Assembly: GCA_947491935.1 (NCBI GenBank)
Contig: CANLLF010000001.1
Location: 930,001 to 994,000, forward strand
Source of the DNA: an uncultured Roseicyclus sp.
GTDB lineage: Bacteria; Pseudomonadota; Alphaproteobacteria; Rhodobacterales; Rhodobacteraceae
DNA: 64,000 bases
Direction of reading: 5' to 3'
Both the position numbers and the translations under genes were made by a program. Below are positions 8,433 through 17,049 of the stretch, piece by piece; positions within the stretch are counted from its first letter, which is position 1, and the number at the start of each line of letters is the position of its first letter. Under the pieces are notes generated by a model. It saw only the letters and a program-made list of their open reading frames with translations. It was not told the DNA's origin and ran no database searches.

Positions 8433-10007
8433 TCAGCGGAACCAGAAATCCCAACCGCGCTGATAGGCGGCCACCAGCGGATGGCCCTGGATCGTGTTGG
8501 TGGGTACCTCGTCGGGGCGCGACTGATCCACGCCAAAGGCCTGCGCCGCCCGCCAGACCTCCGCCGTCAGGAACCGCAGGCCATCGGGCAGGTCCGGCGT
8601 GCGGGCGGCGTCGGGCACGGCGGGGCCCGCCATCACGAAACCCCAATTCCCGAAGCTCGGCAGGTAGATGTGATACGGGATCGTGGCCAGGCCCTGCCCC
8701 GGCGCCACCGGGTTGCGGGTGGCGGCAAGCGTCGCCTCGGTGATCCAGAATGCCTCGGTCGCGAAGGTGGGTGAGCCCGCCTGTGTCACCAAAAGGCCAT
8801 TGCCCGCCAGCCGTTCCATCAGCATGGCGTAAAACTCGACCGAATAAAGCTTCGAGAGGGCAATGCTCTTGGGGTCCGGCAGATCGCCGATGATCACATC
8901 GAAGACCTCATCGCCATGGCTCTCGGCGGCCCAGACCCAGGCATCTTCGTTCACGATCTCTACCCGCGGATCGTTCAACGCATCGCCGTTCAGGGTGATC
9001 AGATCGGGGTTGGTGGCAAAAAGCTCCGTCACCCGCGGGTCGAGATCGACCAGCACGACACGCTCCACGCTTTCGTGGCGCAGGACCTCCCGCACCGCCA
9101 TCCCGTCGCCGCCGCCGAGCACCAGCACCGAGCGGGGATCGGGGACAAGCCCCATGGCGGGATGCACCAGCGCCTCGTGATAGCGGTGCTCATCCAGGCT
9201 ATCGAACTGGATCGAATGGTCGAGGAACAGGCGGTAGCGATCATCAAAGCGGGTGATGACGATGCTCTGGTAGGAGGTGGTTTCGGAGAAAATCACCTCG
9301 TCCTGAAATAGGCGCGCATCGACGGCGGAGACGAGACGTTCAGACATCACAAAGGCCGCACACATCGCCAACAGGAGCACGCCCCAGGGCAGCCAGAGCC
9401 CGCGGGCCAGACGGTCGGAGAACAGGTAGAGCGAAAACCCCGCGACCAAGAGGTTCAGGATGCCGAAGGCGAGCGACGCGCTCATCAGGGGCAGGTTCGG
9501 CACGATCAGAAGCGGGAAGGCCAACGATGCCGCCAGCGCACCGATATAGTCGGCGGTCAGCACATTTTCGAACCGGAATTCGGCCGCACCAATCTCCTTC
9601 ATCACCCGGGTGATGAGCGGAATTTCCATCCCCGACAGGATGCCGATAGCCACAAGCCCGCCGTAAAGCGGCAGGCCAACGGCGCCATAAATCGCGTAGG
9701 TGAAAAACAGCAGCGGCCCCAGCGCCCCGCCGATGGCGCCCAGCGCGATCTGGGCGCGGACAAAGCCGCTCAGCGCATCACCCACAAAGCGGGACGCCCA
9801 GGCGCCGATGCCCATGGCGCTCAGGAACACACCGATCACAAAGGAAAACTGGCGAATGCTATCGCCCAGCAGATAGGACGAAATGGTTGCCGCGATCAGC
9901 TCGTAGATCAGGCCCGCGACCGCCACCACGAAGGTGGCCGCCAGCAGCCAGGCAACCTTGGGTGTCAGCTCAGGGCGGGCATCCGCCGCCCCGCTCCCCC
10001 GTGTCAC
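8433..10007 (-). CDS. membrane-anchored spermidine-synthase-like aminopropyltransferase
   Basis: 524 residues. The first half (about 18-235) has six or seven hydrophobic segments. The second half is a class I methyltransferase-type fold with the polyamine synthase landmarks VLGGGDGMAVRE, VVLVDLDPRV, and GDLPDPKSIALSKLYSVEFY, where DLPDP takes the place of the catalytic DxxDP. It should transfer an aminopropyl group from decarboxylated S-adenosylmethionine, or act on an unusual acceptor. The start is GTG 10007, which overlaps the DUF350 stop (GTGA). No S-adenosylmethionine decarboxylase is encoded next to it in this window. It is the last gene of a five-gene operon. Confidence 0.85.
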   Translation of the reverse strand: MTRGSGAADARPELTPKVAWLLAATFVVAVAGLIYELIAATISSYLLGDSIRQFSFVIGVFLSAMGIGAWASRFVGDALSGFVRAQIALGAIGGALGPLLFFTYAIYGAVGLPLYGGLVAIGILSGMEIPLITRVMKEIGAAEFRFENVLTADYIGALAASLAFPLLIVPNLPLMSASLAFGILNLLVAGFSLYLFSDRLARGLWLPWGVLLLAMCAAFVMSERLVSAVDARLFQDEVIFSETTSYQSIVITRFDDRYRLFLDHSIQFDSLDEHRYHEALVHPAMGLVPDPRSVLVLGGGDGMAVREVLRHESVERVVLVDLDPRVTELFATNPDLITLNGDALNDPRVEIVNEDAWVWAAESHGDEVFDVIIGDLPDPKSIALSKLYSVEFYAMLMERLAGNGLLVTQAGSPTFATEAFWITEATLAATRNPVAPGQGLATIPYHIYLPSFGNWGFVMAGPAVPDAARTPDLPDGLRFLTAEVWRAAQAFGVDQSRPDEVPTNTIQGHPLVAAYQRGWDFWFR

Positions 10008-10222
10008 GACAGGATAACAGCCGCGATGATGATCGCCATCGACACGAAGACCGATCCGATCAGGATGGCCAGCGACGTGTTCTGATCCTCCTCGATCTCC
10101 TTGACGATCGGGAACGGCGACAAGATCTCGATGATCTTGTAGGCGATATACATCAGCACCATGCCGATCACGCTGTAAAACAGCATCGAGATGAGTTCGC
10201 TTAGGATGATTTGATCGAACAT
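10004..10222 (-). CDS. DUF350 inner-membrane protein
   Basis: 72 residues with two hydrophobic segments (about 12-32 and 48-70) flanking a short acidic loop (VKEIEEDQNTS). This is the two-helix DUF350 (YjfL/UPF0719-type) unit. It is coupled to the spermidine-synthase-like gene by a 4-base overlap and belongs to the DUF4178 operon. Members of this family recur next to polyamine- or ATP-grasp-type genes (family knowledge). The biochemical role is unknown. Confidence 0.85.
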   Translation of the reverse strand: MFDQIILSELISMLFYSVIGMVLMYIAYKIIEILSPFPIVKEIEEDQNTSLAILIGSVFVSMAIIIAAVILS

Positions 10223-10252
10223 GTCAGAGGGTTCCTTGCGCTGTGGGGCGGA

Positions 10253-10426
10253 TTACTTGATGCGGCCGAAGGCGGCGAACACGCCCCCTCCACCGCCGGA
10301 GGATCCGGTGCGGATCGATTGGGTCGAGGCGGCCAGATCGCGGCTTTCGCGGGCGACGCCGTAATAGCTGAGGTAGCTTGCGCCCCCCAGGGCCAGAATG
10401 CAGCCGGTGATGATGACAAGACGCAT
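10253..10426 (-). CDS. 57-residue single-pass protein with glycine-rich tail
   Basis: ATG 10426, stop at 10253-10255; ten bases after the DUF4178 stop and 30 bases before the DUF350 start, so tightly inside the operon. One hydrophobic N-terminal segment (MRLVIITGCILALGGASYL), then a polar stretch with a run of glycines (SSGGGGGVFAAFGRIK). The small size and the Cys in the hydrophobic segment would permit a lipoprotein, but the lipobox is poor (TGCI at position 9). No family recognised. Confidence 0.65.
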   Translation of the reverse strand: MRLVIITGCILALGGASYLSYYGVARESRDLAASTQSIRTGSSGGGGGVFAAFGRIK

Positions 10427-10435
10427 GGGGTATCC

Positions 10436-11719
10436 TTAATCCTCGTCGGTCCAGTCCGAGCCGGCGAAGCGGCGGCTGGTATGCATGGCCTTGCGACCGG
10501 CCACGACAACCCAGCCCAGCCCGGCGATCCCCGCCAGCACGAAGAGCCAGAAGCCGGTGGGCTTGCCCTGCTGGATCCTGAGCCTGACGGAGCCGGATGA
10601 GGCGCCGGACCCGTTATCGGCCAGTTCCAGCCGCACCCGGTGTTCGCCGATATCACGGGGCCGGAAGCGGAAGCCCGCATTGCGGCTGCCTTCCGACCAG
10701 CTCTCGCCGCCCGACCGGCCCGAATAATACGACACCGAGCGTTCGCCCGCGATCACCGGTTGCCCATCGGGCCCCAGGATCTCGGCGGCCAGGACCGCCC
10801 ATTGATTGGAGAAATTGGTGCGGAAATCGAGCCGCGCGATCTGGGCCGTGTTGGTCACTTCAAACGTATAGCTTTCGGGCAATTGGCCCAGATCCAGGTT
10901 CGATGTCTCAAGGATCGTGCGGCCAGGCATGAAGAGGAAGACAAGGCCCAGGATCAGCGATGCCGCCATGGTCAGGAACAGGGCGCGGCGGATCAGCGGC
11001 TCATCCGGCAGCGGCCGGTAGGGTGTCAGCGGATGGGGAGAGGCCGGGCCCAGCGCGCTTTCGGAGAAGCCCAGATCGTCGGCGGTTTCGGCGCGTGGCA
11101 GAAGCTTGGTCAGTTCCACCTCCCGCTCGGTCCGGGATTTCACCAGGCTCAGCATGGCATCGGGGCCCAGAAGGCTCACAACCTCCTTGCGCTCGCCCAG
11201 CTTGGGGATCCAGTTGAATTCCCCTTCCATGAAGTCGATCTGCGTCATGGAGGTTTCGTAATACTTGTAGGTCTTGCCGTCATACGCCCGCCGTGGGGGC
11301 GTTTCGGCGCGCTCCACCGTCGATGGGCTCAGCCAGTGCTGCATGTTGTAATCGCGGATCTTGCGCGTGAAGGTCAGATTGCCGTCTTCGACGTTCAGCC
11401 ACATGTAGCCGTGGGTGGGCGAGAAGATCTGATGTTCCACCCAGCGCCAGGTGCTGGAGCCGTATTGTTCGATGATCCCCAGCGTGCCGATCACCGTGAA
11501 CTCGACGCCGTCCAACGTGAGGGTCTGGCCGATCTTGACCGGGCTCGCGGGGTGGTCGCGCTTCCCGATGCTGTCGAGCACCTTGTAATTGTCCTGCGTG
11601 TCCAGCACCGCGCCGCAATAGCCGCAGACATGGCTGCGCACGCGCCCGCCGCCCAGAACCGACAGGCCCGCGCCGCACGACGTGCAATTGATCGAGGAGA
11701 GGCCGTGGGATGCCGTCAT
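10436..11719 (-). CDS. DUF4178 protein with zinc ribbon and C-terminal membrane segments
   Basis: 427 residues. An N-terminal zinc ribbon CTSCGAG...CGYCGAVL (about 12-40) is followed by a DUF4178 domain: KIGQTLTLDGVEFTVIGTLG then 'WRWVEHQIFSPTHGYMWLN'. A transmembrane helix (about 250-270), a predicted beta-rich extracytoplasmic part and a second helix near the C-terminus follow. ATG overlaps the stop of the upstream DUF4178 gene by 4 bases. It probably forms a membrane complex with DUF350. Function is not described to my knowledge beyond association with polyamine genes. Confidence 0.85.
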   Translation of the reverse strand: MTASHGLSSINCTSCGAGLSVLGGGRVRSHVCGYCGAVLDTQDNYKVLDSIGKRDHPASPVKIGQTLTLDGVEFTVIGTLGIIEQYGSSTWRWVEHQIFSPTHGYMWLNVEDGNLTFTRKIRDYNMQHWLSPSTVERAETPPRRAYDGKTYKYYETSMTQIDFMEGEFNWIPKLGERKEVVSLLGPDAMLSLVKSRTEREVELTKLLPRAETADDLGFSESALGPASPHPLTPYRPLPDEPLIRRALFLTMAASLILGLVFLFMPGRTILETSNLDLGQLPESYTFEVTNTAQIARLDFRTNFSNQWAVLAAEILGPDGQPVIAGERSVSYYSGRSGGESWSEGSRNAGFRFRPRDIGEHRVRLELADNGSGASSGSVRLRIQQGKPTGFWLFVLAGIAGLGWVVVAGRKAMHTSRRFAGSDWTDED

Positions 11720-12351
11720 CTGCCGCTTCCCCCATGGGCACGCTTCACCTTCAGTTTGAAGGGATCAAGCCAGATGCCCTCCGACCAGCTGTGCCCGCCT
11801 TCCCAGAATTCACCTGACAGGATCTGCCCGGACGGGCCCGACGCGTTGATGAAATAATGTTCGTCGCCCACCTGAACCATTTCGGGGAATTGCCCGCGCA
11901 TGGCGATGCAGGTGGCGGTGTCGCCCTCTGTCACGGTGTATTTGCGGCCGTCATAGCCGATCACCTCACCCACGCGGGCCGGATCGCTGCGCCTTGGGCC
12001 GGAATTGCCGGTGAAGGGAAATTGCAGGGCGACGTCGCCTTCGTCGATGGAGATCCAGACGCCAGTGCCCCTGTCGTCCTCGGCATACATCTCGTCCCAG
12101 GTGCCGCGTCCGTAGCTGTATCGCGCATGGCCGACGACATTGTAGGTCCTGCCCTCCGCCATCACCGTATCGTTCAGGCCGAACAGCATCGGGTAATCAT
12201 GCATCTCGCCATTATTGCCGATCTGCGCCAGCGCGTCGGCCTCGCGGAACAGCGTCGTGTCGCATGACGGGCAATCGAACATCCGCGTGGATTTGCGAAG
12301 ATTCTCAAACCCATAGCCGCAATTGGGGCAGGTGACGTGGCTGTCGGTCAT
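11716..12351 (-). CDS. DUF4178 protein with N-terminal zinc ribbon (cytoplasmic)
   Basis: 211 residues. Zinc ribbon CPNCGYGF...CPSCDTTLF in the first 35 residues, then a DUF4178 core including 'LNDTVMAEGRTYNVVGHARY' and 'WDEMYAED'. Unlike the next gene it has no membrane segment. It is the promoter-proximal gene of the operon DUF4178 - DUF4178 - 57 aa - DUF350 - spermidine-synthase-like. The promoter must lie in 12352-12526, shared with the divergent Lin0512 genes. Confidence 0.85.
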   Translation of the reverse strand: MTDSHVTCPNCGYGFENLRKSTRMFDCPSCDTTLFREADALAQIGNNGEMHDYPMLFGLNDTVMAEGRTYNVVGHARYSYGRGTWDEMYAEDDRGTGVWISIDEGDVALQFPFTGNSGPRRSDPARVGEVIGYDGRKYTVTEGDTATCIAMRGQFPEMVQVGDEHYFINASGPSGQILSGEFWEGGHSWSEGIWLDPFKLKVKRAHGGSGR

Positions 12352-12526
12352 ATCAATGGGCGGATCCGAAATCAGGACGGTTTGAATGGCGCGACCCTAG
12401 CCGCGCGGAGGCGGGCGCGTAAAGGGGGAAGCCGCGTTTGCGCTTCCCCTGTCGGGCTACGGATGGGCACTGGCCAAGGTGCCCGGCTTGCCCCTAGATT
12501 GCGGCCAATCGCAAGGGGGATGCGCC

Positions 12527-12877
12527 ATGGCCGTGACACGTCTGCTGACAGAATTCGGCATGGGATCCTCCCTACGCCGACAGGATTACACCGGGGCCGC
12601 GATGCGCGCCGTCAAGGACGCGCTATGGCACAATTCGATCAACCTGGCCGAGCTCTACGGCAAGGACAAATCCGAGATGATCATCACCGTGGAGGTGGGC
12701 GTGCAGGACCCCGACGCGCTGGATGCGGAGGCGATTGCCGCGATCTTCCCCTATGGCCGGATCCATGTGGTGCCCCGGAAAGGCGGCCTTGATGTGCCGC
12801 GCGAGGATGGCGGGGCGCCCACGGTGATCGCCAATGTCGCCATCTCCGTGGCGCTGGACGTGGAGGTGGGCGCATGA
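12527..12877 (+). CDS. Lin0512-family protein, first paralogue
   Basis: 116 residues from ATG 12527, placed after AAGGGGGA; the longer frame has no ribosome site. TEFGMGSSLRRQDYTGAA and VKDALWHNSI match the opening of the Lin0512 family (small alpha/beta proteins starting with a conserved (E/G)(F/M)GxG...D.T.AA pattern). The stop overlaps the start of a second paralogue (ATGA). The family has no known activity. Confidence 0.8.
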   Translation: MAVTRLLTEFGMGSSLRRQDYTGAAMRAVKDALWHNSINLAELYGKDKSEMIITVEVGVQDPDALDAEAIAAIFPYGRIHVVPRKGGLDVPREDGGAPTVIANVAISVALDVEVGA

Positions 12878-13218
12878 GCGATCAGCGGTTCATCATCGAA
12901 ATGGGCATGGGCAACGACCAGTACGGCATGGATTACACCAAGGCTGCGGGGCGCGCGATCGAGGATGCGATCCGCCATTCCGCGATCCCGCTCTTTGAAG
13001 CGACGGGGCTGGGGCACGATGCGATGCGCGTGCAGGTCACCATCGGGGTGCAGGCGCCGGACAAGGTGGATTGCGCGGCGCTGGCGGAGCGGCTGCCGCG
13101 GGGCAAGGCCACGGTCACGGCCGTGTTCGGTGGGCTTGATGTGACCAATCCCGATACCGGCAAGGTGCTGGTGATCGCCTCAGCGGCTGTGGAGGCGTTC
13201 TTGCCGAAGCAGGGCTGA
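12874..13218 (+). CDS. Lin0512-family protein, second paralogue
   Basis: 114 residues; IIEMGMGNDQYGMDYTKAA aligns with the upstream paralogue, as do IEDAIRHSAI and VQVTIGVQAPD. The two proteins probably form a heteromer, because the genes are translationally coupled and similar over the full length. The stop is only six bases from the convergent flavodoxin gene. Confidence 0.82.
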   Translation: MSDQRFIIEMGMGNDQYGMDYTKAAGRAIEDAIRHSAIPLFEATGLGHDAMRVQVTIGVQAPDKVDCAALAERLPRGKATVTAVFGGLDVTNPDTGKVLVIASAAVEAFLPKQG

Positions 13219-13224
13219 GCCGCA

Positions 13225-13746
13225 CTATCCGTCCAGAAACGCGCCGATCTTCGCGGTCAGCGCATCCCAATCGGTGAATTCGTGCTCGGCGGCGTCCCGG
13301 TCATAGTCCCGGTTGCGCATGACGACGTAGCGCACAACCTGCATGGCGAAGTAATCGTATTCGCCGGTGCGCACCGCGCCGGGCACCAGCATTTCCGCAT
13401 CAGGCTTCAGGCCGGTGCGCATCTTCATCTCCAGCAGGTACTCCGCCGCCTCATCGCGCCCCTCAGCAAAGGCCGCGTTCAGGCTGACGGACAGCATCAA
13501 CACCGGGCGTTTGGAGAGCTCATCGAGCTTCGCCGCAATCAGCGCCTCGAAATTGCGGGGGTGGCGGCGTTGATGGACCGGGGCGGCCAGGATCACGGCA
13601 TCGATGCCGTCCAGCACCAGTTCGGTGGGGCTTTCGGCATCGGTCAGCACGGCCTCATGGCCGCGCTTGCCGATATCTTCGGCGGCGAACCGGGCGATCT
13701 TGCCGGTCTGCCCCTCCACCGTCGCATAAAGGATCAGGACCTTCAT
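13225..13746 (-). CDS. flavodoxin-domain protein, HemG-type protoporphyrinogen oxidase candidate
   Basis: 173 residues from ATG 13746, placed after GGGAGA; an in-frame ATG at 13761 contributes that ribosome site. FMN phosphate-binding loop YATVEGQTGKIA at the N-terminus, VILAAPVHQRRHP in the middle and a C-terminal 'FTDWDALTAKIGAF' match the HemG layout (flavodoxin with a long insert and a closing 'DW'). HemG oxidises protoporphyrinogen IX in haem synthesis. A general flavodoxin-like reductase remains possible. Confidence 0.7.
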   Translation of the reverse strand: MKVLILYATVEGQTGKIARFAAEDIGKRGHEAVLTDAESPTELVLDGIDAVILAAPVHQRRHPRNFEALIAAKLDELSKRPVLMLSVSLNAAFAEGRDEAAEYLLEMKMRTGLKPDAEMLVPGAVRTGEYDYFAMQVVRYVVMRNRDYDRDAAEHEFTDWDALTAKIGAFLDG

Positions 13747-13822
13747 CGGGGGGTCTCCCATGGCTATGGGACAGACCTAGCGCGCGCGGCGCGGCCCTGC
13801 CTTGCGCTGGATCAAGGCAAGG

Positions 13823-15193
13823 CTATCCAAGCACCTCGCCGATGCTCTGCGCGGTGACATCGACGATCAGGTCCGCCTCCTCCCGGCTCAGGCAGAGCGG
13901 CGGGGCGAAGCCGATGATATCGGCCTGCGGCATCGCCCGCGCGATCACGCCACGCCGGGCCATGGCACCGACGATCTGCGGCACGATCTTGTCGGCCGGA
14001 TCAAAGGGCGCGCGGGTGTCGCGGTCCTTCACCAGTTCCACCGCCGTCAGCATGCCCGCGCCGCGGACCTCGCCCACTGGCGCCATCTCCGCCACCGCAT
14101 CGGCCATCCGTTCGGTCAGATAGGCGCCGACGTCACCGGCATTTTCGACCAGCCCGAGGCTGTCGAGCAGCTTGAGGTTGGCCACGCCGGCCGCCGCGCC
14201 GATCGGATGCGCCGAGTAGGTCCAGCCATGGCCGAGCGGCCCGAATTCATCGGAGCCGCGCGCCAGAACCTCCCAGACCCGGTCATGCACAACCGACCCC
14301 GACAGCGGCGCATAGGCCGATGTGAGGCCCTTGGCGATGGTCATGATATCGGGCTCGATCCCGTAGATGTCCGAGCCGAACACTGACCCCAATCGCCCGA
14401 ACCCGGTGATCACCTCATCGACGATCAGAAGGATGTCGTGGCGCTTCAGAACCGGCTGGATCGCCTCCCAATAGCCCACGGGCGGGGGCACGATGCCGCC
14501 GGTGCCAATCACCGGTTCGGCGATGAAGGCGGCGATGGTGTCTGCCCCTTCCTCCGCGATCAGCGCCTCCAGATCGGCCACGCATTGCGCTGTGAATTGA
14601 TGTTCGGTTTGGCCAAGATCCGCGCGCTGAAACGCGTAGGGCGCGGTGGTATGGCGCACGGATTGATGGGGAAGGTCAAACTCCTTGTGGAAAAGCGAGA
14701 GGCCCGTCAGCGACCCGCTCATCAGGCCCGAGCCGTGATATCCGCGCCAGCGCGAGATGATCTTCTTCTTCTCCGGCCGCCCCAGAACGTTGTTGTAATA
14801 CCAGACAAGCTTCACATTGGTCTCGTTGGCATCCGAGCCGCCCTGCCCGAAAAACGTGCGGTTCATCCCCTCGGGCGCGCGCTCGGCAATCATGCGCGCG
14901 AGCGTCACCGACGCCTCCGTTCCGTGGCCGACATAGGAATGGTAATAGGCCAGTTCGCGCGCCTGCGCCGCGATGGCCTCGGCCACCTCCTGACGGCCAT
15001 ATCCGATGTTCACGCAGTAGAGCCCGGCAAAGGCATCGAGCATCCGGTTGCCGTCCCGATCCGTCACCCAGCAGCCCTCGGCCGTCTGCATGATCCGACC
15101 CGGCGCCTCGCCCCGGGCATGCTGGCCCAGCGCCGTCGAAGGATGGAAGAAATGGTCGCGATCCCATTGTGCGAGTTGGTCGTTGGTCAGCAT
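13823..15193 (-). CDS. class III aminotransferase (omega-amino acid:pyruvate type)
   Basis: About 456 residues from ATG 15193, preceded by GGAGAG; an in-frame TTG at 15208 is less likely. PLP lysine in 'DIMTIAKGLTSAYAPLSG', Asp of 'LLIVDEVITGFGR', and WRGYHGSGLMSGSLTG are class III signatures. The pattern is closest to omega-transaminases that use pyruvate as acceptor. Substrate is unresolved: taurine, beta-alanine, putrescine and diaminobutyrate are all open. The eutDE genes 2.5 kb away would fit a diaminobutyrate transaminase (DoeD-like), but strand and spacing do not show linkage. Confidence 0.85.
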   Translation of the reverse strand: MLTNDQLAQWDRDHFFHPSTALGQHARGEAPGRIMQTAEGCWVTDRDGNRMLDAFAGLYCVNIGYGRQEVAEAIAAQARELAYYHSYVGHGTEASVTLARMIAERAPEGMNRTFFGQGGSDANETNVKLVWYYNNVLGRPEKKKIISRWRGYHGSGLMSGSLTGLSLFHKEFDLPHQSVRHTTAPYAFQRADLGQTEHQFTAQCVADLEALIAEEGADTIAAFIAEPVIGTGGIVPPPVGYWEAIQPVLKRHDILLIVDEVITGFGRLGSVFGSDIYGIEPDIMTIAKGLTSAYAPLSGSVVHDRVWEVLARGSDEFGPLGHGWTYSAHPIGAAAGVANLKLLDSLGLVENAGDVGAYLTERMADAVAEMAPVGEVRGAGMLTAVELVKDRDTRAPFDPADKIVPQIVGAMARRGVIARAMPQADIIGFAPPLCLSREEADLIVDVTAQSIGEVLG

Positions 15194-15285
15194 CCCGGCT
15201 CTCTCCAATCCGTTGTTAACAATTTTACGCTAACAGCGCTCATACCCGCCGCGAAAGGGGTAAGATGAGGCTTGCTGTGTTGCCA

Positions 15286-15303
15286 GCCTACTGATAGGTA
15301 GGC
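15286..15303 (+). promoter_or_regulatory. palindrome GCCTAC-N6-GTAGGC, candidate TetR operator
   Basis: Perfect six-base arms separated by TGATAG, 28 bases before the cupin start, in the divergent region with the aminotransferase. The cupin, amine oxidase and TetR genes form one plus-strand operon, so autoregulation by the TetR protein is the simplest reading. Confidence 0.55.
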
Positions 15304-15330
15304 AATCCGATGTCGAAGGAGCCACTACTG

Positions 15331-16002
15331 ATGGATCTTCATTCTGATTTCACGGCGCGGGTGCTGGTGCATGCCGACAGCCTGGAGTGGCAGGCCTCCC
15401 CCATGGCGGGTGTGGAGCGGCGCATGCTGGATCGGATCGGCGATGAGGTGGCCCGCGCAACCTCCATCGTGCGCTACGCGCCCGGAAGCCATTTTTCCGC
15501 CCATACCCATACCGGCGGGGAGGAATTCATCGTCCTCGACGGTGTTTTTCAGGATGAGCATGGCGATTTCCCGATGGGCACCTATGTGCGCAATCCGCCC
15601 ACCTCGTCCCATACGCCCGGCTCCGAGGCGGGGTGCACGATCTTCGTGAAGCTCTGGCAGTTTGCCCCCGAGGACCGGACGCAATTCCGCAAGGAGATGG
15701 CCGCAGAGCTTGGCGCGGCAGCGACCGGTGTCGCCACCGCTCTTCTGCACGAGGATGCACGCGAGCGGGTGACCTATCACCACCTGACTCCGGGCGCGAC
15801 GCTCACAGAAGGCGCCCCTGGCGGGATCGAGATCCTGATGATCGGCGGCGCAGCCACAACCGGTGCGGATGAGGAGTTGCGACAGGGATCGTGGCTGCGC
15901 CTTCCGGACGGCGATGCCTTGGCGGTGACGGCGGGTGAGAGCGGCGCGCAGATCTGGATGAAAACCGGCCACCTGCCCTTTGCGCAGGCGCCGGCTGTCT
16001 GA
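15331..16002 (+). CDS. ChrR-type cupin-domain protein
   Basis: 223 residues from ATG 15331, which follows GAAGGAG; an upstream in-frame ATG at 15310 overlaps that site. Metal-binding cupin motif [20 protein letters not shown] with a second motif [14 protein letters not shown] gives the two-His/Glu/His pattern. It resembles the C-terminal cupin of anti-sigma factor ChrR but lacks the N-terminal zinc anti-sigma domain. A second cupin-like half follows from about residue 125. First gene of an operon with an amine oxidase (4-base gap) and TetR. It may bind metal or catalyse an oxidation with its partner. Confidence 0.8.
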   Translation: MDLHSDFTARVLVHADSLEWQASPMAGVERRMLDRIGDEVARATSIVRYAPGSHFSAHTHTGGEEFIVLDGVFQDEHGDFPMGTYVRNPPTSSHTPGSEAGCTIFVKLWQFAPEDRTQFRKEMAAELGAAATGVATALLHEDARERVTYHHLTPGATLTEGAPGGIEILMIGGAATTGADEELRQGSWLRLPDGDALAVTAGESGAQIWMKTGHLPFAQAPAV

Positions 16003-16005
16003 GCG

Positions 16006-17049
16006 ATGGAAACCGATATCCTGATCATCGGCGCGGGCCTGTCGGGCCTGCACCTCGCCACGATCCTGCACGAACAGGGGCGTGACGTGCAGGTGTTGGA
16101 GGCGCGGGACCGCACGGGGGGCCGTGTTCTGGGCGCGGCCTATCGCGGGCAGACCTATGATATGGGTCCGGCCTGGTTCTGGCGCGGGCAGCCGCGGATC
16201 GCGGGCCTGATCCGCCGCCACGGCCTGACGGCGTTCGAACAATTCTCGTCCGGCGCGCTGACCTTCGAGGATGAGCATGGCGACGTGCAGCAGGTGCAGG
16301 GTTTCGCGCCGATGGAGGGATCGCTGCGGCTGCGCGGCGGGTTTGCGGCGCTCACCCATGCGATGACCCGCGCACTGCCGACCGATCGGATCCATCTTGG
16401 CACGCCGGTCACCGCCCTGTCGCGCGACGGCGACGGTTTCACGGCCCGGTCCGGGGCACGCAGCTTCTCTGCAAACCGGGTTGTCCTGTGCCTGCCGCCA
16501 CGGCTGGCGGCGCAGATCACCTCGGATCTGGTCCTGCCCCAGAAATCCATGGCCGCCGTGCCGACATGGATGGCGGGGCAGGCCAAGGCCGTGGCGATCT
16601 ACGAAACCGCGTTCTGGCGCAAGGCGGGCCTGTCCGGCGACGCGATGAGCCGCAACGGCCCGATGGTGGAGGTGCACGACGCCTCGCCCGCCAGCCTCAA
16701 GCGCGGGGCGCTTTTCGGCTTTATCGGCCTCCCCCGGGCCGAGCGGACCGACGTGGCCGCGCTCCAGCGCGCGGTTTTGGCGCAATTCGCGCGCCTTTTC
16801 GGCCCGGAGGCCGCTGACCCGCTGGCGGTGCATATCAAGGACTGGTCCGTCGATCGGGCCACGGCGACCGCGCAGGATCAGACGGCCCATCAGGCCCATG
16901 CCGCCTATCGCCCCTTCGCCCCGATGTGCGACGGCCGCCTGATCCTGAGCGGGGCGGAGACCGCGCCGCAATTCGGCGGCTACCTGGAAGGCGCGCTGGA
17001 GGCCGCGGAACGCGCGGCCGAGCAGATCGGCCGGAGCAGGACACCATGA
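16006..17049 (+). CDS. flavin amine oxidase-like FAD protein
   Basis: 347 residues. N-terminal dinucleotide motif DILIIGAGLSGLHLAT followed by EARDRTGGRVLGA, the GG motif of monoamine oxidases; C-terminal 'GRLILSGAETAPQFGGYLEGA' closes the FAD site. It is shorter than typical amine oxidases (about 450) and so has a reduced substrate domain. Cytoplasmic. Its stop overlaps the TetR start. Substrate unknown. Confidence 0.82.
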   Translation: METDILIIGAGLSGLHLATILHEQGRDVQVLEARDRTGGRVLGAAYRGQTYDMGPAWFWRGQPRIAGLIRRHGLTAFEQFSSGALTFEDEHGDVQQVQGFAPMEGSLRLRGGFAALTHAMTRALPTDRIHLGTPVTALSRDGDGFTARSGARSFSANRVVLCLPPRLAAQITSDLVLPQKSMAAVPTWMAGQAKAVAIYETAFWRKAGLSGDAMSRNGPMVEVHDASPASLKRGALFGFIGLPRAERTDVAALQRAVLAQFARLFGPEAADPLAVHIKDWSVDRATATAQDQTAHQAHAAYRPFAPMCDGRLILSGAETAPQFGGYLEGALEAAERAAEQIGRSRTP

